This document shows, piece after piece, positions 14,285 through 22,080 of a stretch of 22,413 nt of DNA (position 1 is its first letter; every line of letters begins with the position of its first letter). The notes under the pieces were generated by a model. That model had not been told where the DNA came from. It made no database searches and worked only from the letters and a program-made list of their open reading frames with translations. This stretch comes from a virus, in IMG/VR virus record IMGVR_UViG_3300017733_001791, positions 1 to 22,413 of that record; one strand, written 5' to 3'. A program made the position numbers and the translations under genes.

Positions 14285-14453
14285 ACTGGCGGATTGCACC
14301 CATCCGCCAGTTTCCGCCAGTTGATCCGCCAGTCTGATCCGCCACTTTCCGCCAGTTCGTCCGCCAGTCTATCGGCCTGAATGCATTGGAAAAATCGGCG
14401 ACTGGCGGAAAGTGGCGGAAACTGGCGGATCGCAAATCCCTCAACTGGCGGAT
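14285..14453. repeat. Eleven-copy 10-bp repeat array (probable origin iterons)
   Basis: The unit is WTCCGCCAGT or its complement ACTGGCGGAW. Copies read forward at 14302, 14312, 14324, 14337 (one variant, CCACT), 14347 and 14359, and in reverse at 14285, 14401, 14411 (variant, AGTGG), 14421 and 14444. Spacing is 10-13 bp, about one helical turn, and the two blocks face each other across an AT-richer 32-bp spacer (14369-14400). The array begins 11 bp after the helicase gene stop. This is the form of iterons bound by a replication initiator, although a multi-site operator is also possible. Confidence 0.8.
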
Positions 14454-14863
14454 ACCCCATCCCCCCTTAAGGGGGATGGGTCCGTCAGAGGATCAGCCAG
14501 ACAGACAATCAGTGAGGCTCAGCGAAATGATAGACGGGGCCTGACTGCCTCTTGGACAGTCGGCGTTACGGCTAGAGAGATCAATCGCTTAGAGGACGGA
14601 TTCCGGCTTTTGCGCGATTCTCGTCAGGCGCGCACCCTACTGTAGGGCCACTTTAGTCGCCCGGCCTTCCGAGCCCGCTTGCAGTCTCCCCGTCTGCAAA
14701 CGACGCGGCTCTGGTGGGACGGTGCGGCTCCGAACAGTTGGCCCTCTCGCAAGCCGCCCCCGCGTGGAGGGGTGTCCGATAAGGGGCGGCTTGCCTGACC
14801 CCCTTTCATCTCTGCCCGTCGCTTCGCCACGGGCGGGGTTGCGTCTCACAAAGGATTATCGCC
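14454..14863 (+). other. Non-coding stretch with several strong hairpins
   Basis: No convincing gene is seen. It starts with the hairpin at 14456-14480, then has TTGCAG (14679-14684) / CTGCAA (14694-14699), a 12-bp perfect inverted repeat GCAAGCCGCCCC (14749-14760) / GGGGCGGCTTGC (14783-14794) with a 22-nt loop, and GCCCGT/ACGGGC (14814-14834) just before the ribosome site of the next gene. It may continue the origin region or be a structured leader RNA. Confidence 0.55.
14456..14480 (+). terminator. Strong hairpin next to repeat array (terminator or ori stem-loop)
   Basis: CCCATCCCCC (14456-14465) and GGGGGATGGG (14471-14480) form a perfect 10-bp stem with loop CTTAA. No T-run follows, so it is not a classical intrinsic terminator. 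It could end the replication operon by another route or act as a single-strand initiation or primase-loading stem-loop beside the iterons. Confidence 0.55.
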
Positions 14864-15301
14864 ATGACTCATCCTGATCCCGTCTCAGGCGGCCTCGCTG
14901 CGGGCCTGAAGCTCCGTCTCGCTGCGGGCGACAAGCTCCGCCTTTCAGACTCCGAGCCCTTAAGATTCGATGGCACCACCGAAGGCGACATGATCACCGT
15001 CGACCTTGAAGCGCTGCGAGCTGCCGAACGACTTCGCATCGTGAAGGCTCTCGAACGGCAGAATGACCTGGCCGAGACCAATCTGTTGGTGCAAGAGCGC
15101 ATCGCCGATGCCGCTGGACGCCAAGCCGAAGCTTTCGAGATCATCGCGGCGCTATTCGCTTCGACCATCGGCGTGGGTAACGTCACCTGCGGCCATGAGT
15201 CAGGCGTGACGCAATCCGTGCATTTCCTCCGCACCGGCTCGGGTCGCGAAGACTTCCGCTGTGACACCGACAGCATCGCAAATACAGACGATTCCGATTG
15301 A
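14864..15301 (+). CDS. Hypothetical protein
   Basis: A 145-residue protein; ATG 14864 follows AAAGGA at good spacing and sits just after the last leader hairpin. The N-terminus repeats LAAGLKLRLAAGDKLRLSD, a small internal duplication of xAAGxKLRL. A central helix (VDLEALRAAERLRIVKALE, then NDLAETNLLVQERIADAAGRQAEAF) looks like a coiled coil, and the end is polar and acidic. No family recognised. The position between the origin-like region and the packaging genes is typical of small accessory genes of unknown role. Confidence 0.6.
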   Translation: MTHPDPVSGGLAAGLKLRLAAGDKLRLSDSEPLRFDGTTEGDMITVDLEALRAAERLRIVKALERQNDLAETNLLVQERIADAAGRQAEAFEIIAALFASTIGVGNVTCGHESGVTQSVHFLRTGSGREDFRCDTDSIANTDDSD

Positions 15302-15388
15302 GGCGCACACACTGCGGGGTGTTTGCGCTTCAGCGCGCTGCACAGATGGTCCTCTAGTGCAGCGCGCATCCCCGATCAAAGGTACGAC
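15302..15388 (+). promoter_or_regulatory. Leader with an 11-bp perfect hairpin
   Basis: GCGCGCTGCAC (15333-15343) and GTGCAGCGCGC (15357-15367) form an 11-bp stem with a 13-nt loop that ends 11 bases before the AAAGG ribosome site of the next gene. Just before it, GCGCA and ACAC (from 15303) can pair with GTGT and TGCGC (to 15328) in a second, imperfect stem. It could be a terminator for the preceding gene or a leader structure for the next. Confidence 0.5.
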
Positions 15389-15580
15389 ATGAACAACTTC
15401 CTGCAACTGGCACTGACGGGCTTTGAAGTCATGCGCAACGCACGTGCGCAGCAAGCGGCGAGCGACATGGAGCTTAGCCGTATCGCTAGACAGCGCGCCA
15501 ACGCGGCGCGAAAGCCGGACGTGGTCTTCATAAGCGAAGTAGCGCCGCGAAGGGTGGTCCCGTCGCTATGGCTGAACTGA
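15389..15580 (+). CDS. Hypothetical small protein
   Basis: A 63-residue protein from ATG 15389, supported by AAAGG 7-11 bases upstream; the longer frame from 15323 would run through the hairpin and is rejected. It is one long predicted amphipathic helix (LQLALTGFEVMRNARAQQAAS, split here as LQLALTGFEVM and RNARAQQAAS) followed by a basic stretch (RIARQRANAARKP) and a short hydrophobic end. It overlaps the gpZ-like gene by 13 bp, so the two are probably co-translated. Function unknown; a structural-assembly partner is possible. Confidence 0.6.
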   Translation: MNNFLQLALTGFEVMRNARAQQAASDMELSRIARQRANAARKPDVVFISEVAPRRVVPSLWLN

Positions 15581-16173
15581 CGGTAAAGCTCGATGCGACC
15601 GGGTTGGAACGCTGGGCGGAAGAGCTTTCCATGCGCGGCTTGCGAAACTCCGTGCGCCGTGCAGTCGACCAATCGGCGCGATACGCCCGTAAAGTCACGA
15701 TACCAGTGATTGCCGCTGACATCGGCGTTAGCAAATCAAAGATCGCCGCAGCAACTCCAAAAGTCGTCACGACCAAAGCCGGTGACTTGTCGGCGCGCTG
15801 GACCGTGACGAAAATGCGGATTGGCATCGCGGACACAACCGGCGCGACGATATCGAAAGCGGGCGGCTTGCACGCGAGCACGCACCGTGTAACGGGCGGC
15901 GGTTCAGCTCATTTGGATATCGCCAAGGCGTTCATGATCCGCATGTCAAACGGTGCCCGGTTCGTGGCGTTCCGCAAGGGCCGCGAGAGGCTGCCGATTA
16001 AAGGGGTGTACGCCGAACACCCCGCCACCGCTCTAAGTCAGAGCGGCGCAGCCGCGCGCAGCATGTGGGAGAAGACGGCAGGCACAGAGCTTGCGGTTCG
16101 CTTGTCTCGCGAGATTCAGCGCCAGTTCTACAATGAGAAGCTGTCTGCGGCGACTCCAGACATCGCAGACTGA
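15568..16173 (+). CDS. Minor tail protein Z-like (tail completion)
   Basis: A 201-residue protein whose pattern fits prophage minor tail protein Z: a start with ELTVKLDATGLERWAEEL, a basic helix (RNSVRRAVDQSARYARKVT), the segment DIGVSKSKI, a strand-rich middle ending in FVAFRKGRERLPIKGVYAEHP, and a final helix with AVRLSREIQRQFYNE. In lambda, gpZ is needed for tail completion and for positioning DNA in the connector. It normally sits among tail genes downstream of the head genes; here it lies upstream of the terminase. The start at ATG 15568 overlaps the previous gene. The family call rests on pattern memory and is moderately secure. Confidence 0.7.
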   Translation: MAELTVKLDATGLERWAEELSMRGLRNSVRRAVDQSARYARKVTIPVIAADIGVSKSKIAAATPKVVTTKAGDLSARWTVTKMRIGIADTTGATISKAGGLHASTHRVTGGGSAHLDIAKAFMIRMSNGARFVAFRKGRERLPIKGVYAEHPATALSQSGAAARSMWEKTAGTELAVRLSREIQRQFYNEKLSAATPDIAD

Positions 16174-16465
16174 TCCAACACCGATACCGCCCAGCGCGCG
16201 GGAGCGACATCGTGGCTTGCCGACACGTGATGTCGTCGCAGTGCGGGCGGCTCAGCGCGCCACGCTCAGCCCGGATAGATAGGCGATCATCCGCGCGAGC
16301 GTGGCGCGCACCCAAAGTAGTGCCCCAACAGCGTGCCATTGGCCCGCTCGGGACCGCGCCAGAGCGCTTTGGGTCCCAGGAACCGCACCCCGCTGCCCGG
16401 TCGCGGGCCACGGCCGCGCTATTTTCATTCGAGCCGGTGCAAAATCGATAGCAGAGAAAGGCAAG
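16174..16465. other. Non-coding structured stretch; candidate cos/packaging site
   Basis: No gene is supported in these 292 bp directly upstream of the small terminase. It contains CGACATC (16205-16211) / GATGTCG (16229-16235) and a 13-bp perfect inverted repeat GCGCGCCACGCTC (16255-16267) / GAGCGTGGCGCGC (16297-16309) with a 29-nt spacer. In lambdoid phages, cos and the small-terminase binding sites lie just before the small-terminase gene, so this is the natural place to look. A late promoter may also lie here, but no clear hexamers are visible. Confidence 0.45.
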
Positions 16466-16969
16466 ATGGGCCGTCCGCAAGGCAATATCTCGCGCGTAGC
16501 TGACGCGCTCAAAATCGATCAGGCCTCCGTGCGCCGCGCTGTGGTCGCGGCCGGGCATGATCCCAAGACCGTAAGCTATGACGAAGCTCTGAAGCTGGCT
16601 CAAAGCATCGCAGACCCGGTGAGGGTGGTAGGGCATCAAGCCACGCGCGTTTCGAGTAATCCCGCTCTGACCGATGCCCGTATTCGCCATGAGCAGTTGA
16701 AGGCCCGGAAGCTCGAAATAGAAAATGCTGAAGCGGAAGGCCGGCTCATCTCACGCGAGGCCGTCACGCAAACCGGCATCCGCCTTATCGCCGAAGTTCG
16801 AACCGCGTTACTTTCGCTTGGCCCGCGCATAGCGGACAAGGTAGCGGGAAAGACTGACACGAAAGAGATCGCACGCGCCGTCACCCAGGAGGTGAGGGAC
16901 GTGCTTGGCGTGCTCTCCGACAGCGACCGCTTCCTAGTCGCGCTTGAGGACGAAACGGCGCTCTCATAA
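16466..16969 (+). CDS. Terminase small subunit (Nu1-like)
   Basis: A 167-residue protein. ATG 16466 has AAAGG at 16457-16461; the frame is open upstream to 16301 but that part overlaps the perfect inverted repeat and is low-complexity. The N-terminus MGRPQGNISRVADALKIDQ followed by a helix is a DNA-binding helix-turn-helix. The second half (ARIRHEQLKARKLEIENAE, then AEGRLISREAV) matches the coiled 'LKxxKLExExAxxxGxLI' region of Nu1-type small subunits, which bind the packaging site and recruit the large subunit. It is followed after 22 bp by the large subunit. Confidence 0.85.
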   Translation: MGRPQGNISRVADALKIDQASVRRAVVAAGHDPKTVSYDEALKLAQSIADPVRVVGHQATRVSSNPALTDARIRHEQLKARKLEIENAEAEGRLISREAVTQTGIRLIAEVRTALLSLGPRIADKVAGKTDTKEIARAVTQEVRDVLGVLSDSDRFLVALEDETALS

Positions 16970-16991
16970 CCCTGAAAGAAACTTTATCGCC

Positions 16992-18800
16992 ATGCCTGAC
17001 ACCGCACTGGCGCAGGCGTGGCTCCGCGCATGGGCCGCGCCGCCCATTATCGCGCCGACCGCATTCGCCGAGCGCGAGATCATTCTTCCGAGTTCAGCCA
17101 ACGCCAGACCCGGGCCTTTGCGTCTGGCACCTTACCAGCGTGAACCGCTCGACCACTTTGCCGAGGATGACGCGGACATCGTTGTCTTGGAATGGGCGAG
17201 TCAGACGGGCAAGTCGACCGTCGTCAATGCGATTCTCGGCCGCATTATCGTCTGCGATCCCGGTCCGGCGCTGCACGTCAGCCCGACAGGAGATCGCAGT
17301 AAGGAATACGTCCGCGAGCGGTTAGACCCTCTCATTGCTTCGTCACCTGCACTCCGCGCACTTGTCGGAACGGGTATGGTTACGCGCAAGGGAAGCGCGG
17401 CCGGTGCTGACAGCACGTCGCTCAAGACCTTCCCTGGCGGCTCGCTCGCCTTCGCTTCATCCTTCAAGGCTGACGAGCTTGCAGCCCGTGCTATCAAGCA
17501 CCTGCTACTGGACGAGGTCGACCGCTTTGCGATTTCAGCGGGGGTGGGCGAGGGCGATCCGGTAGCGTTGGCGCTGAAGCGTACCCGGACCTTCGAGGCA
17601 AATGGCCGTCGCGTTCTAATCGTTTCGACACCGACCACCCGTGCGGGTTCGCGCGTAGACGCGTGGTTCAAACGCGGCGACCAGCGTAGGTGGTTTGTTG
17701 CCTGTCCGGATTGCGCTCACGAAGGACCGCTAGACTTCGCCGAAATCAAATGGACAACCGGCAAGCCCGAGACGGCTCACCATGTCTGCCCGGACTGCGG
17801 CGTTGTTCACGACGAACCAACGCGCCGCGCCATGATCGAAGGCGGGAGATGGGTAGCAACAGCTACTGGCGAGAAGGGCATTCGATCCTACCACCTGACT
17901 GAACTTTCATCGCTGTTCAGCTCAATGGCGTCGGTCGTTCAGCAGTACGAGGCCGCGACGACACCCGAAGCTAAGCAAGTATTCTACAACACCGTACTTG
18001 CGCAAGCGTTCGACGCTGCGACCGAAGTCGAATTGTCGTCATCTGAACTGCAACAGCGCGCGGAACAAATCGCGCCGCCATACGCCGCGAGCCTCCTGTT
18101 CGTGTCTGCCGGTGTGGACGTGCAGTCTGATCGCCTCGAAGTGACGTTCTTAGGTCACCACGCCGATCAGACGTACAGTGTTCTTAATCATCTCAAGCTG
18201 ATGGGCGACACAAGCGGCAATGCCGTGTGGGAGCAACTTGACGCGACGATGGGAACGACGTTCGCAACGGCGGACGGTCGCAAGCTATCGGTAGCAATTC
18301 ATGCCGTGGATTCCGGCTTCAACGCCGATCAAGTGGTCAAGTACGTCCTGGCGCAGCGGCGGAAATCCCGCGCGGCCTTTGCGGTAAAAGGCGCAAGCGG
18401 ATTCGACAGGCCCGTGCTTGCTCGCGGCGGAAAGCTCAAAGGGCTTCTCCCGCTGTGGATTGTGGGCGTCGACGCTGCGAAGCTCAGTGTGCAAAAGCAG
18501 CTCGCCATTCAAGACGCGTCGACCGGCTTTGTTCGCCTGCCAAATCATCTGGACGACGATTATTTTGCCGGTCTCGCGTCGGAGGAACTCCGCGTTCGCT
18601 ACGTTCGAGGCGCACCGAAATACGAGTACCACAGAACAGTGAAGCGGAATGAGCCGCTCGACTGCCTTGTGTACGCAACAGCCATTGCAAGGCACCCACT
18701 CGCGCAGACGGCCGCGAAGTCGCCTGCTCCCACTCAACCCAAGCCATCCCTAGAAGAGTCGGCAAAGCGGATTGCCGCGCTCTCCCAACCTATGAGGTAA
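16992..18800 (+). CDS. Terminase large subunit, GpA family
   Basis: A 602-residue packaging motor and DNA-cutting enzyme. I choose ATG 16992 over the in-frame TTG at 16944. The ATPase domain has Walker A WASQTGKS (about 68-75) and Walker B LLLDEVD (Asp174, Glu175). Two CPDC pairs (Cys238/241 and Cys266/269) form the zinc-binding insertion typical of GpA relatives. The nuclease half has Asp376 (SAGVDVQSDRLEV) and Asp440 (AIHAVDSGF), expected metal ligands of the RNase-H-like fold. GpA-type terminases usually cut at a fixed cos site, which supports searching the upstream gap for cos. The gene looks intact, and its stop overlaps the ribosome site of the next gene. Confidence 0.95.
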   Translation: MPDTALAQAWLRAWAAPPIIAPTAFAEREIILPSSANARPGPLRLAPYQREPLDHFAEDDADIVVLEWASQTGKSTVVNAILGRIIVCDPGPALHVSPTGDRSKEYVRERLDPLIASSPALRALVGTGMVTRKGSAAGADSTSLKTFPGGSLAFASSFKADELAARAIKHLLLDEVDRFAISAGVGEGDPVALALKRTRTFEANGRRVLIVSTPTTRAGSRVDAWFKRGDQRRWFVACPDCAHEGPLDFAEIKWTTGKPETAHHVCPDCGVVHDEPTRRAMIEGGRWVATATGEKGIRSYHLTELSSLFSSMASVVQQYEAATTPEAKQVFYNTVLAQAFDAATEVELSSSELQQRAEQIAPPYAASLLFVSAGVDVQSDRLEVTFLGHHADQTYSVLNHLKLMGDTSGNAVWEQLDATMGTTFATADGRKLSVAIHAVDSGFNADQVVKYVLAQRRKSRAAFAVKGASGFDRPVLARGGKLKGLLPLWIVGVDAAKLSVQKQLAIQDASTGFVRLPNHLDDDYFAGLASEELRVRYVRGAPKYEYHRTVKRNEPLDCLVYATAIARHPLAQTAAKSPAPTQPKPSLEESAKRIAALSQPMR

Positions 18801-18807
18801 CTACACG

Positions 18808-19173
18808 ATGCGTGAAGTTAAGAAGCCCGCCGCAGTCACCGGGGCTGCAAACGCCGCAATCGCGATTGAGCGCGCGCGGATCAGAGACATTCTGGAAAGT
18901 GCTGAAGCAAAACGCAATCCGGCTATGGCGCAAAAACTCGCACTCGATGCCGCACTAGACGTCGAGACCGCGAAGAGCATCCTGGCGGAAGTCCCGCCCG
19001 CTAATCCCTTTCTCGCCGCTATGGAGCTTCATGGCCCGACTGGCTTGAGCTCAGCCACGGTAGACATCACCAACGATCCGAAAGCCGCTCGCCTAGCCGA
19101 AATCCGGCAAAGCGCGAGGGCGATTAACAACGCCAACCGCAAGGCGCAGGGTCTTCCTCTGTTGAAGGACTGA
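18808..19173 (+). CDS. Small head protein with protease-tail/scaffold-like motif
   Basis: A 121-residue protein; the ribosome site GAGG overlaps the terminase stop. In lambda-like phages this slot holds gpW, but the sequence is not gpW-like. Residues 22-64 (RARIRDILESAEAKRNPAMA, then ALDAALDVETAKSILAEVPP) resemble the helical motif often found at the C-terminus of phage S49 capsid proteases and of their scaffold partners (I-x-x-I-L..A..R..LA..L..D..V..A..I-L). The rest is polar, ending in a basic helix. This may be a detached scaffold/assembly segment or an unrelated joining protein. The motif resemblance is inference and needs a profile search. Confidence 0.6.
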   Translation: MREVKKPAAVTGAANAAIAIERARIRDILESAEAKRNPAMAQKLALDAALDVETAKSILAEVPPANPFLAAMELHGPTGLSSATVDITNDPKAARLAEIRQSARAINNANRKAQGLPLLKD

Positions 19174-19178
19174 GCAGC

Positions 19179-20906
19179 ATGCCCAACACTAAAAAGCAAA
19201 AAGGAACCGTGCGTTCGGTTCGGGCTTCACGCCCTTCAAATTCTACCGGGCAGGCCTTGAAAGGCGGAGCTGCCGATCTGGTAACCAAGGCTACAGCGCT
19301 TGTGCCAATTAACACCGCATCGCCCCAGATGGGAATTATGGACGGGACGGACGGCAAACCGTCGCTCGTTTGGGCGCGTTATGATGCGCGCCCGTTCACG
19401 GCCGGTAGCCTGGGCGGCTGGCAACCGTACTACGGAACGCCGGGCTCGGAGATTAGCCGCGAGCGGTCGTTAGTCGCTTCGATCAATCTCGACCTGCTGT
19501 TCTCGAATTCGGTCATAGCGACCCTTGTCGAGGGCTTTGCAACGTACGCGGTCGGGAATGGGCTCACGCTGTCGTCACGTCCGAACGCTGACGCGCTCGG
19601 CATTTCCCAGGACGAAGCTCGCGCGCTGGCGCATCAAATTGAAACCGGATGGACGGCATGGGCTGCAAACCCAACCGAGTGTGACGCGGTCGGTCGACAT
19701 AACCTGCATCAACTTGCCACAGCGGGGTTCAAGAGCTGGTTGCTGACGGGTGAGACGCTATTCGCTCTCGACTGGCAGACTGCGAAAGGTGCGACCACGC
19801 GGACGAAAGTCAATATGCTTGACGTCCGTCAGCTTGACCAGACCATCACCCGCGTTGCGGAAGGCAACAGCGGGGGCAGTATCATGCAGGGTGTTCAGTT
19901 CGATAAGAACGGAAGGGTTGAGGGCTATTGGGTTCGGCCCTTTGTGCTTGGCAACTTCAGCGCCGCGCCCCAAGCGGTATTCGTCCCGGCTCGCACGCCG
20001 TGGGGCCGCACACGCGTCGCACATGTCTTCGATTTGATTGTAGCGGGTCAAATTCGCGGCATCTCGCCGCTGGCACCCGCCCTTACACCTGCCCATGCCA
20101 AGTCGACACGGCGAGAGTTTGAGTTGGTGCAAGCTCTAGTGCAATCCATGGTCGCGATGACAATCGAATCCGATCTTGATCGTGCTACAGCACTCAGGTC
20201 GCTCGCGACCAACGATCCGTTTGACGGACCCGCGCCCGTTGGCATTTCTCCGGCAGAATGGGCTGCCGAGCGCGCAGCGTACTATGAGACAGTGAAGATA
20301 AACTTGCAGCCGGGCACCGTGACTCACATGATGAAGGGCGACAAGCTTGTGATGCATCGTTCACAGGCACCGAACTCGACATACGACGCGTTCGATAAGT
20401 CGCTTTCACGTGAAGCCGCGAAGGCTGCCGGATCGAGCTATGAAGATGTCAGCGGCGATTATTCGAGCACGAATTTTAGCGCCGCGCGCATGGGGTCAGA
20501 ACTGCCCTGGCGCATTAATCTCCGCAGACGTGCCTCAACCGTTGAACCTTTGTATCGCGCGGCATTCGTCGCGTGGTTGGAAGAGGCTTGCGAGACGGGT
20601 CGCATTAAGCTGCCAAAAAGCGCTCCCGCATTCTGGGAGGCTCCCGACGCCTACAGCAACGCTGTTTGGCGTGGGTCGTCCAAGCCGGTCGCGGACCCGC
20701 TAAAGGCTGCGCAGGCTGACATTCTTGAAGTTGAGAATGGTCTGTCGACGCTTGAGGCAAAGCTAGGCGAGCGCGGTTTGGACTTCGAGGAAGTTCTGGC
20801 GCAGCGCAAAAGCGAGCGCGAGCAAATTGAAGCGGCGGGCTTGCGATATCCTGTGCCGAAGAACCGAGACGACTGGAAACCCGAAGACGATCCGGCCCTG
20901 CAATGA
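19179..20906 (+). CDS. Portal protein, lambda gpB family
   Basis: A 575-residue portal subunit that forms the dodecameric DNA channel at one capsid vertex. ATG 19179 follows AAGGA. After a basic, disordered N-terminus come family segments: ARYDARPFTAG, SRERSLVASINLDLLFSNSVI, GFKSWLLTGETLFALDW, then DVRQLDQT, IRGISPLAPALTPA and SSYEDVSGDYSSTNFSAAR near the C-terminal third, the last being a strong signature of lambda-type portals. The C-terminal 120 residues are helical and acidic. It overlaps the protease start by ATGA, so portal and protease production are coupled. Confidence 0.92.
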   Translation: MPNTKKQKGTVRSVRASRPSNSTGQALKGGAADLVTKATALVPINTASPQMGIMDGTDGKPSLVWARYDARPFTAGSLGGWQPYYGTPGSEISRERSLVASINLDLLFSNSVIATLVEGFATYAVGNGLTLSSRPNADALGISQDEARALAHQIETGWTAWAANPTECDAVGRHNLHQLATAGFKSWLLTGETLFALDWQTAKGATTRTKVNMLDVRQLDQTITRVAEGNSGGSIMQGVQFDKNGRVEGYWVRPFVLGNFSAAPQAVFVPARTPWGRTRVAHVFDLIVAGQIRGISPLAPALTPAHAKSTRREFELVQALVQSMVAMTIESDLDRATALRSLATNDPFDGPAPVGISPAEWAAERAAYYETVKINLQPGTVTHMMKGDKLVMHRSQAPNSTYDAFDKSLSREAAKAAGSSYEDVSGDYSSTNFSAARMGSELPWRINLRRRASTVEPLYRAAFVAWLEEACETGRIKLPKSAPAFWEAPDAYSNAVWRGSSKPVADPLKAAQADILEVENGLSTLEAKLGERGLDFEEVLAQRKSEREQIEAAGLRYPVPKNRDDWKPEDDPALQ

Positions 20907-21775
20907 CGCATCTAGCACATATCGCGACACGTCTAATCAACGTTCCGCTGCTCATCACACCGGAGTACGGGAGTGTTGTGACTTCCGTGTTGGCGGATCG
21001 TATCGGGGTGCATAGTAAGGTCTCGGACGAACTCATAAAGAGCTACGTCCGGCCGAACAGTAGCCAAACCCTGGACGAGCGCAACGGCATCGTTACGCTT
21101 CCGATTGTCGGCGGCTTAATCCATCGCGGCGGCGAGCTGGAAGCTATGTCCGGCATGCAGAGTTACACCCGCTTGCATAACCGGCTGGAAGCACTGTTCG
21201 CCAGCGATGACGTGCGGGGCATCCTACTAGATATCGACAGTGGCGGCGGCGAAGCTGCGGGTCTCGCCGAATTGGTCGACTGGCTGCCAAAAGCCTCGAA
21301 GCAGGCTGGCAAGCCGGTGTGGGGCATCGCGAACACCTCAGCGGGAAGCGCGGCCTATTGGCTCGCTTCTGCAACGGGAAGGCTGTTCGCATCCCACCAC
21401 TCGCGCGTTGGATCAATCGGCGTGTACGTACAACACGTCGATATGTCCAAGGCTGTCGAGAAGCGTGGTTTGGTTGTGTCGTTCATCTATGCGGGCGATC
21501 ATAAGATTGATGGTAACCCTTTCGGGCCTTTGCCAGACGGCGTTCGGGCATCAATCCAATCAAGCGTTGATCGGCTTTATAGCGATTTTGTCAGCGCCGT
21601 GGCGACCAATCGCGGGTTGGATGAAAAGGTAGTGCGGGCCACGCAGGCGAAAGTCTATGGGGCTGAAGACGCTCAGGCTATCGGGCTTGTCGACGGCATT
21701 GGTGGGCTCGGAAGCGTGCTGACTGCCTTCGCTGAGTATCTCAGGCCGTCCCAGGTGGGCTACAGGCCGAACTAG
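20903..21775 (+). CDS. S49 (SppA/ClpP-fold) capsid assembly protease
   Basis: A 290-residue protease of the lambda gpC type, which processes scaffold and head proteins during capsid maturation. The core has GILLDIDSGGGEAAG (about 106-120), the nucleophile Ser149 in NTSAGSAAYWLAS, and the expected general-base Lys201 in IYAGDHKIDGNPFGPL. The catalytic dyad therefore appears intact. The protein ends soon after the domain (VDGIGGLGSVLTAFAEYLR), so it lacks the long C-terminal scaffold extension found in gpC; similar helical motifs are instead seen in the separate genes at 18808 and 22081. The start overlaps the portal stop. Confidence 0.92.
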   Translation: MTHLAHIATRLINVPLLITPEYGSVVTSVLADRIGVHSKVSDELIKSYVRPNSSQTLDERNGIVTLPIVGGLIHRGGELEAMSGMQSYTRLHNRLEALFASDDVRGILLDIDSGGGEAAGLAELVDWLPKASKQAGKPVWGIANTSAGSAAYWLASATGRLFASHHSRVGSIGVYVQHVDMSKAVEKRGLVVSFIYAGDHKIDGNPFGPLPDGVRASIQSSVDRLYSDFVSAVATNRGLDEKVVRATQAKVYGAEDAQAIGLVDGIGGLGSVLTAFAEYLRPSQVGYRPN

Positions 21776-21788
21776 AAGGTTCACCAAT

Positions 21789-22076
21789 ATGACTGACTAC
21801 ACTCCCAACGGGGGCAATGTCCCCGTTGTCGATAACCCGTGCGCCATGCTCCCGGCCTTGCGCGCGGCCTACTACCAGCTACTAGCCGGGCAGGCGAGGG
21901 CACAGGTCCGCAACGGCGACATGTGGACGACTTGGCACCGGTCGGATGCAAAGACGCTAGAGCGCGAGATCCGACGCCTCGAAGTCATCTGTGAAACAGG
22001 GATGAATGTGGGGCGCGCAGTTCGCGTCGGGCCTTATGTCCCCATGAACGCGCCGCACAGGCGCCTGAGGTACTGA
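21789..22076 (+). CDS. gpW-like head-tail joining protein
   Basis: A 95-residue protein; ATG 21789 follows GAAGG. Residues 20-72 (MLPALRAAYYQLLAGQARAQ, then VRNGDMWTTWHRSDAKTLER, EIRRLE) fit the lambda gpW fold: helix, beta hairpin, helix, with conserved L-x-x-L-x-x-G and a closing E-I-x-x-L-E helix. gpW plugs the portal after packaging and makes the site to which tails bind. In lambda it is encoded between the terminase and the portal; here it follows the protease, a rearranged order. An extra 20 basic residues follow the second helix. Confidence 0.8.
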   Translation: MTDYTPNGGNVPVVDNPCAMLPALRAAYYQLLAGQARAQVRNGDMWTTWHRSDAKTLEREIRRLEVICETGMNVGRAVRVGPYVPMNAPHRRLRY

Positions 22077-22080
22077 CATC

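Noticed and set aside
13485-14444. Leftward open frame of 319 codons
   Set aside because: It is antisense to the helicase domain and runs into the iteron array; its composition is Arg-rich shadow type and no motif is seen.
14285-14453. CRISPR array
   Set aside because: Units are 10 bp with 0-3 bp between most, occur in both orientations and have no unique spacers.
14412-14645. 77-codon rightward open frame from GTG inside the repeat array
   Set aside because: It starts within an iteron, has no ribosome site and runs through the hairpin; coding character is weak, though the last 30 codons cannot be fully excluded.
16301-16465. In-frame upstream extension of the small terminase
   Set aside because: It begins inside the 13-bp inverted repeat, is Ala/Arg/Pro-rich without family likeness, and ATG 16466 has AAAGG and the expected MGRP start.
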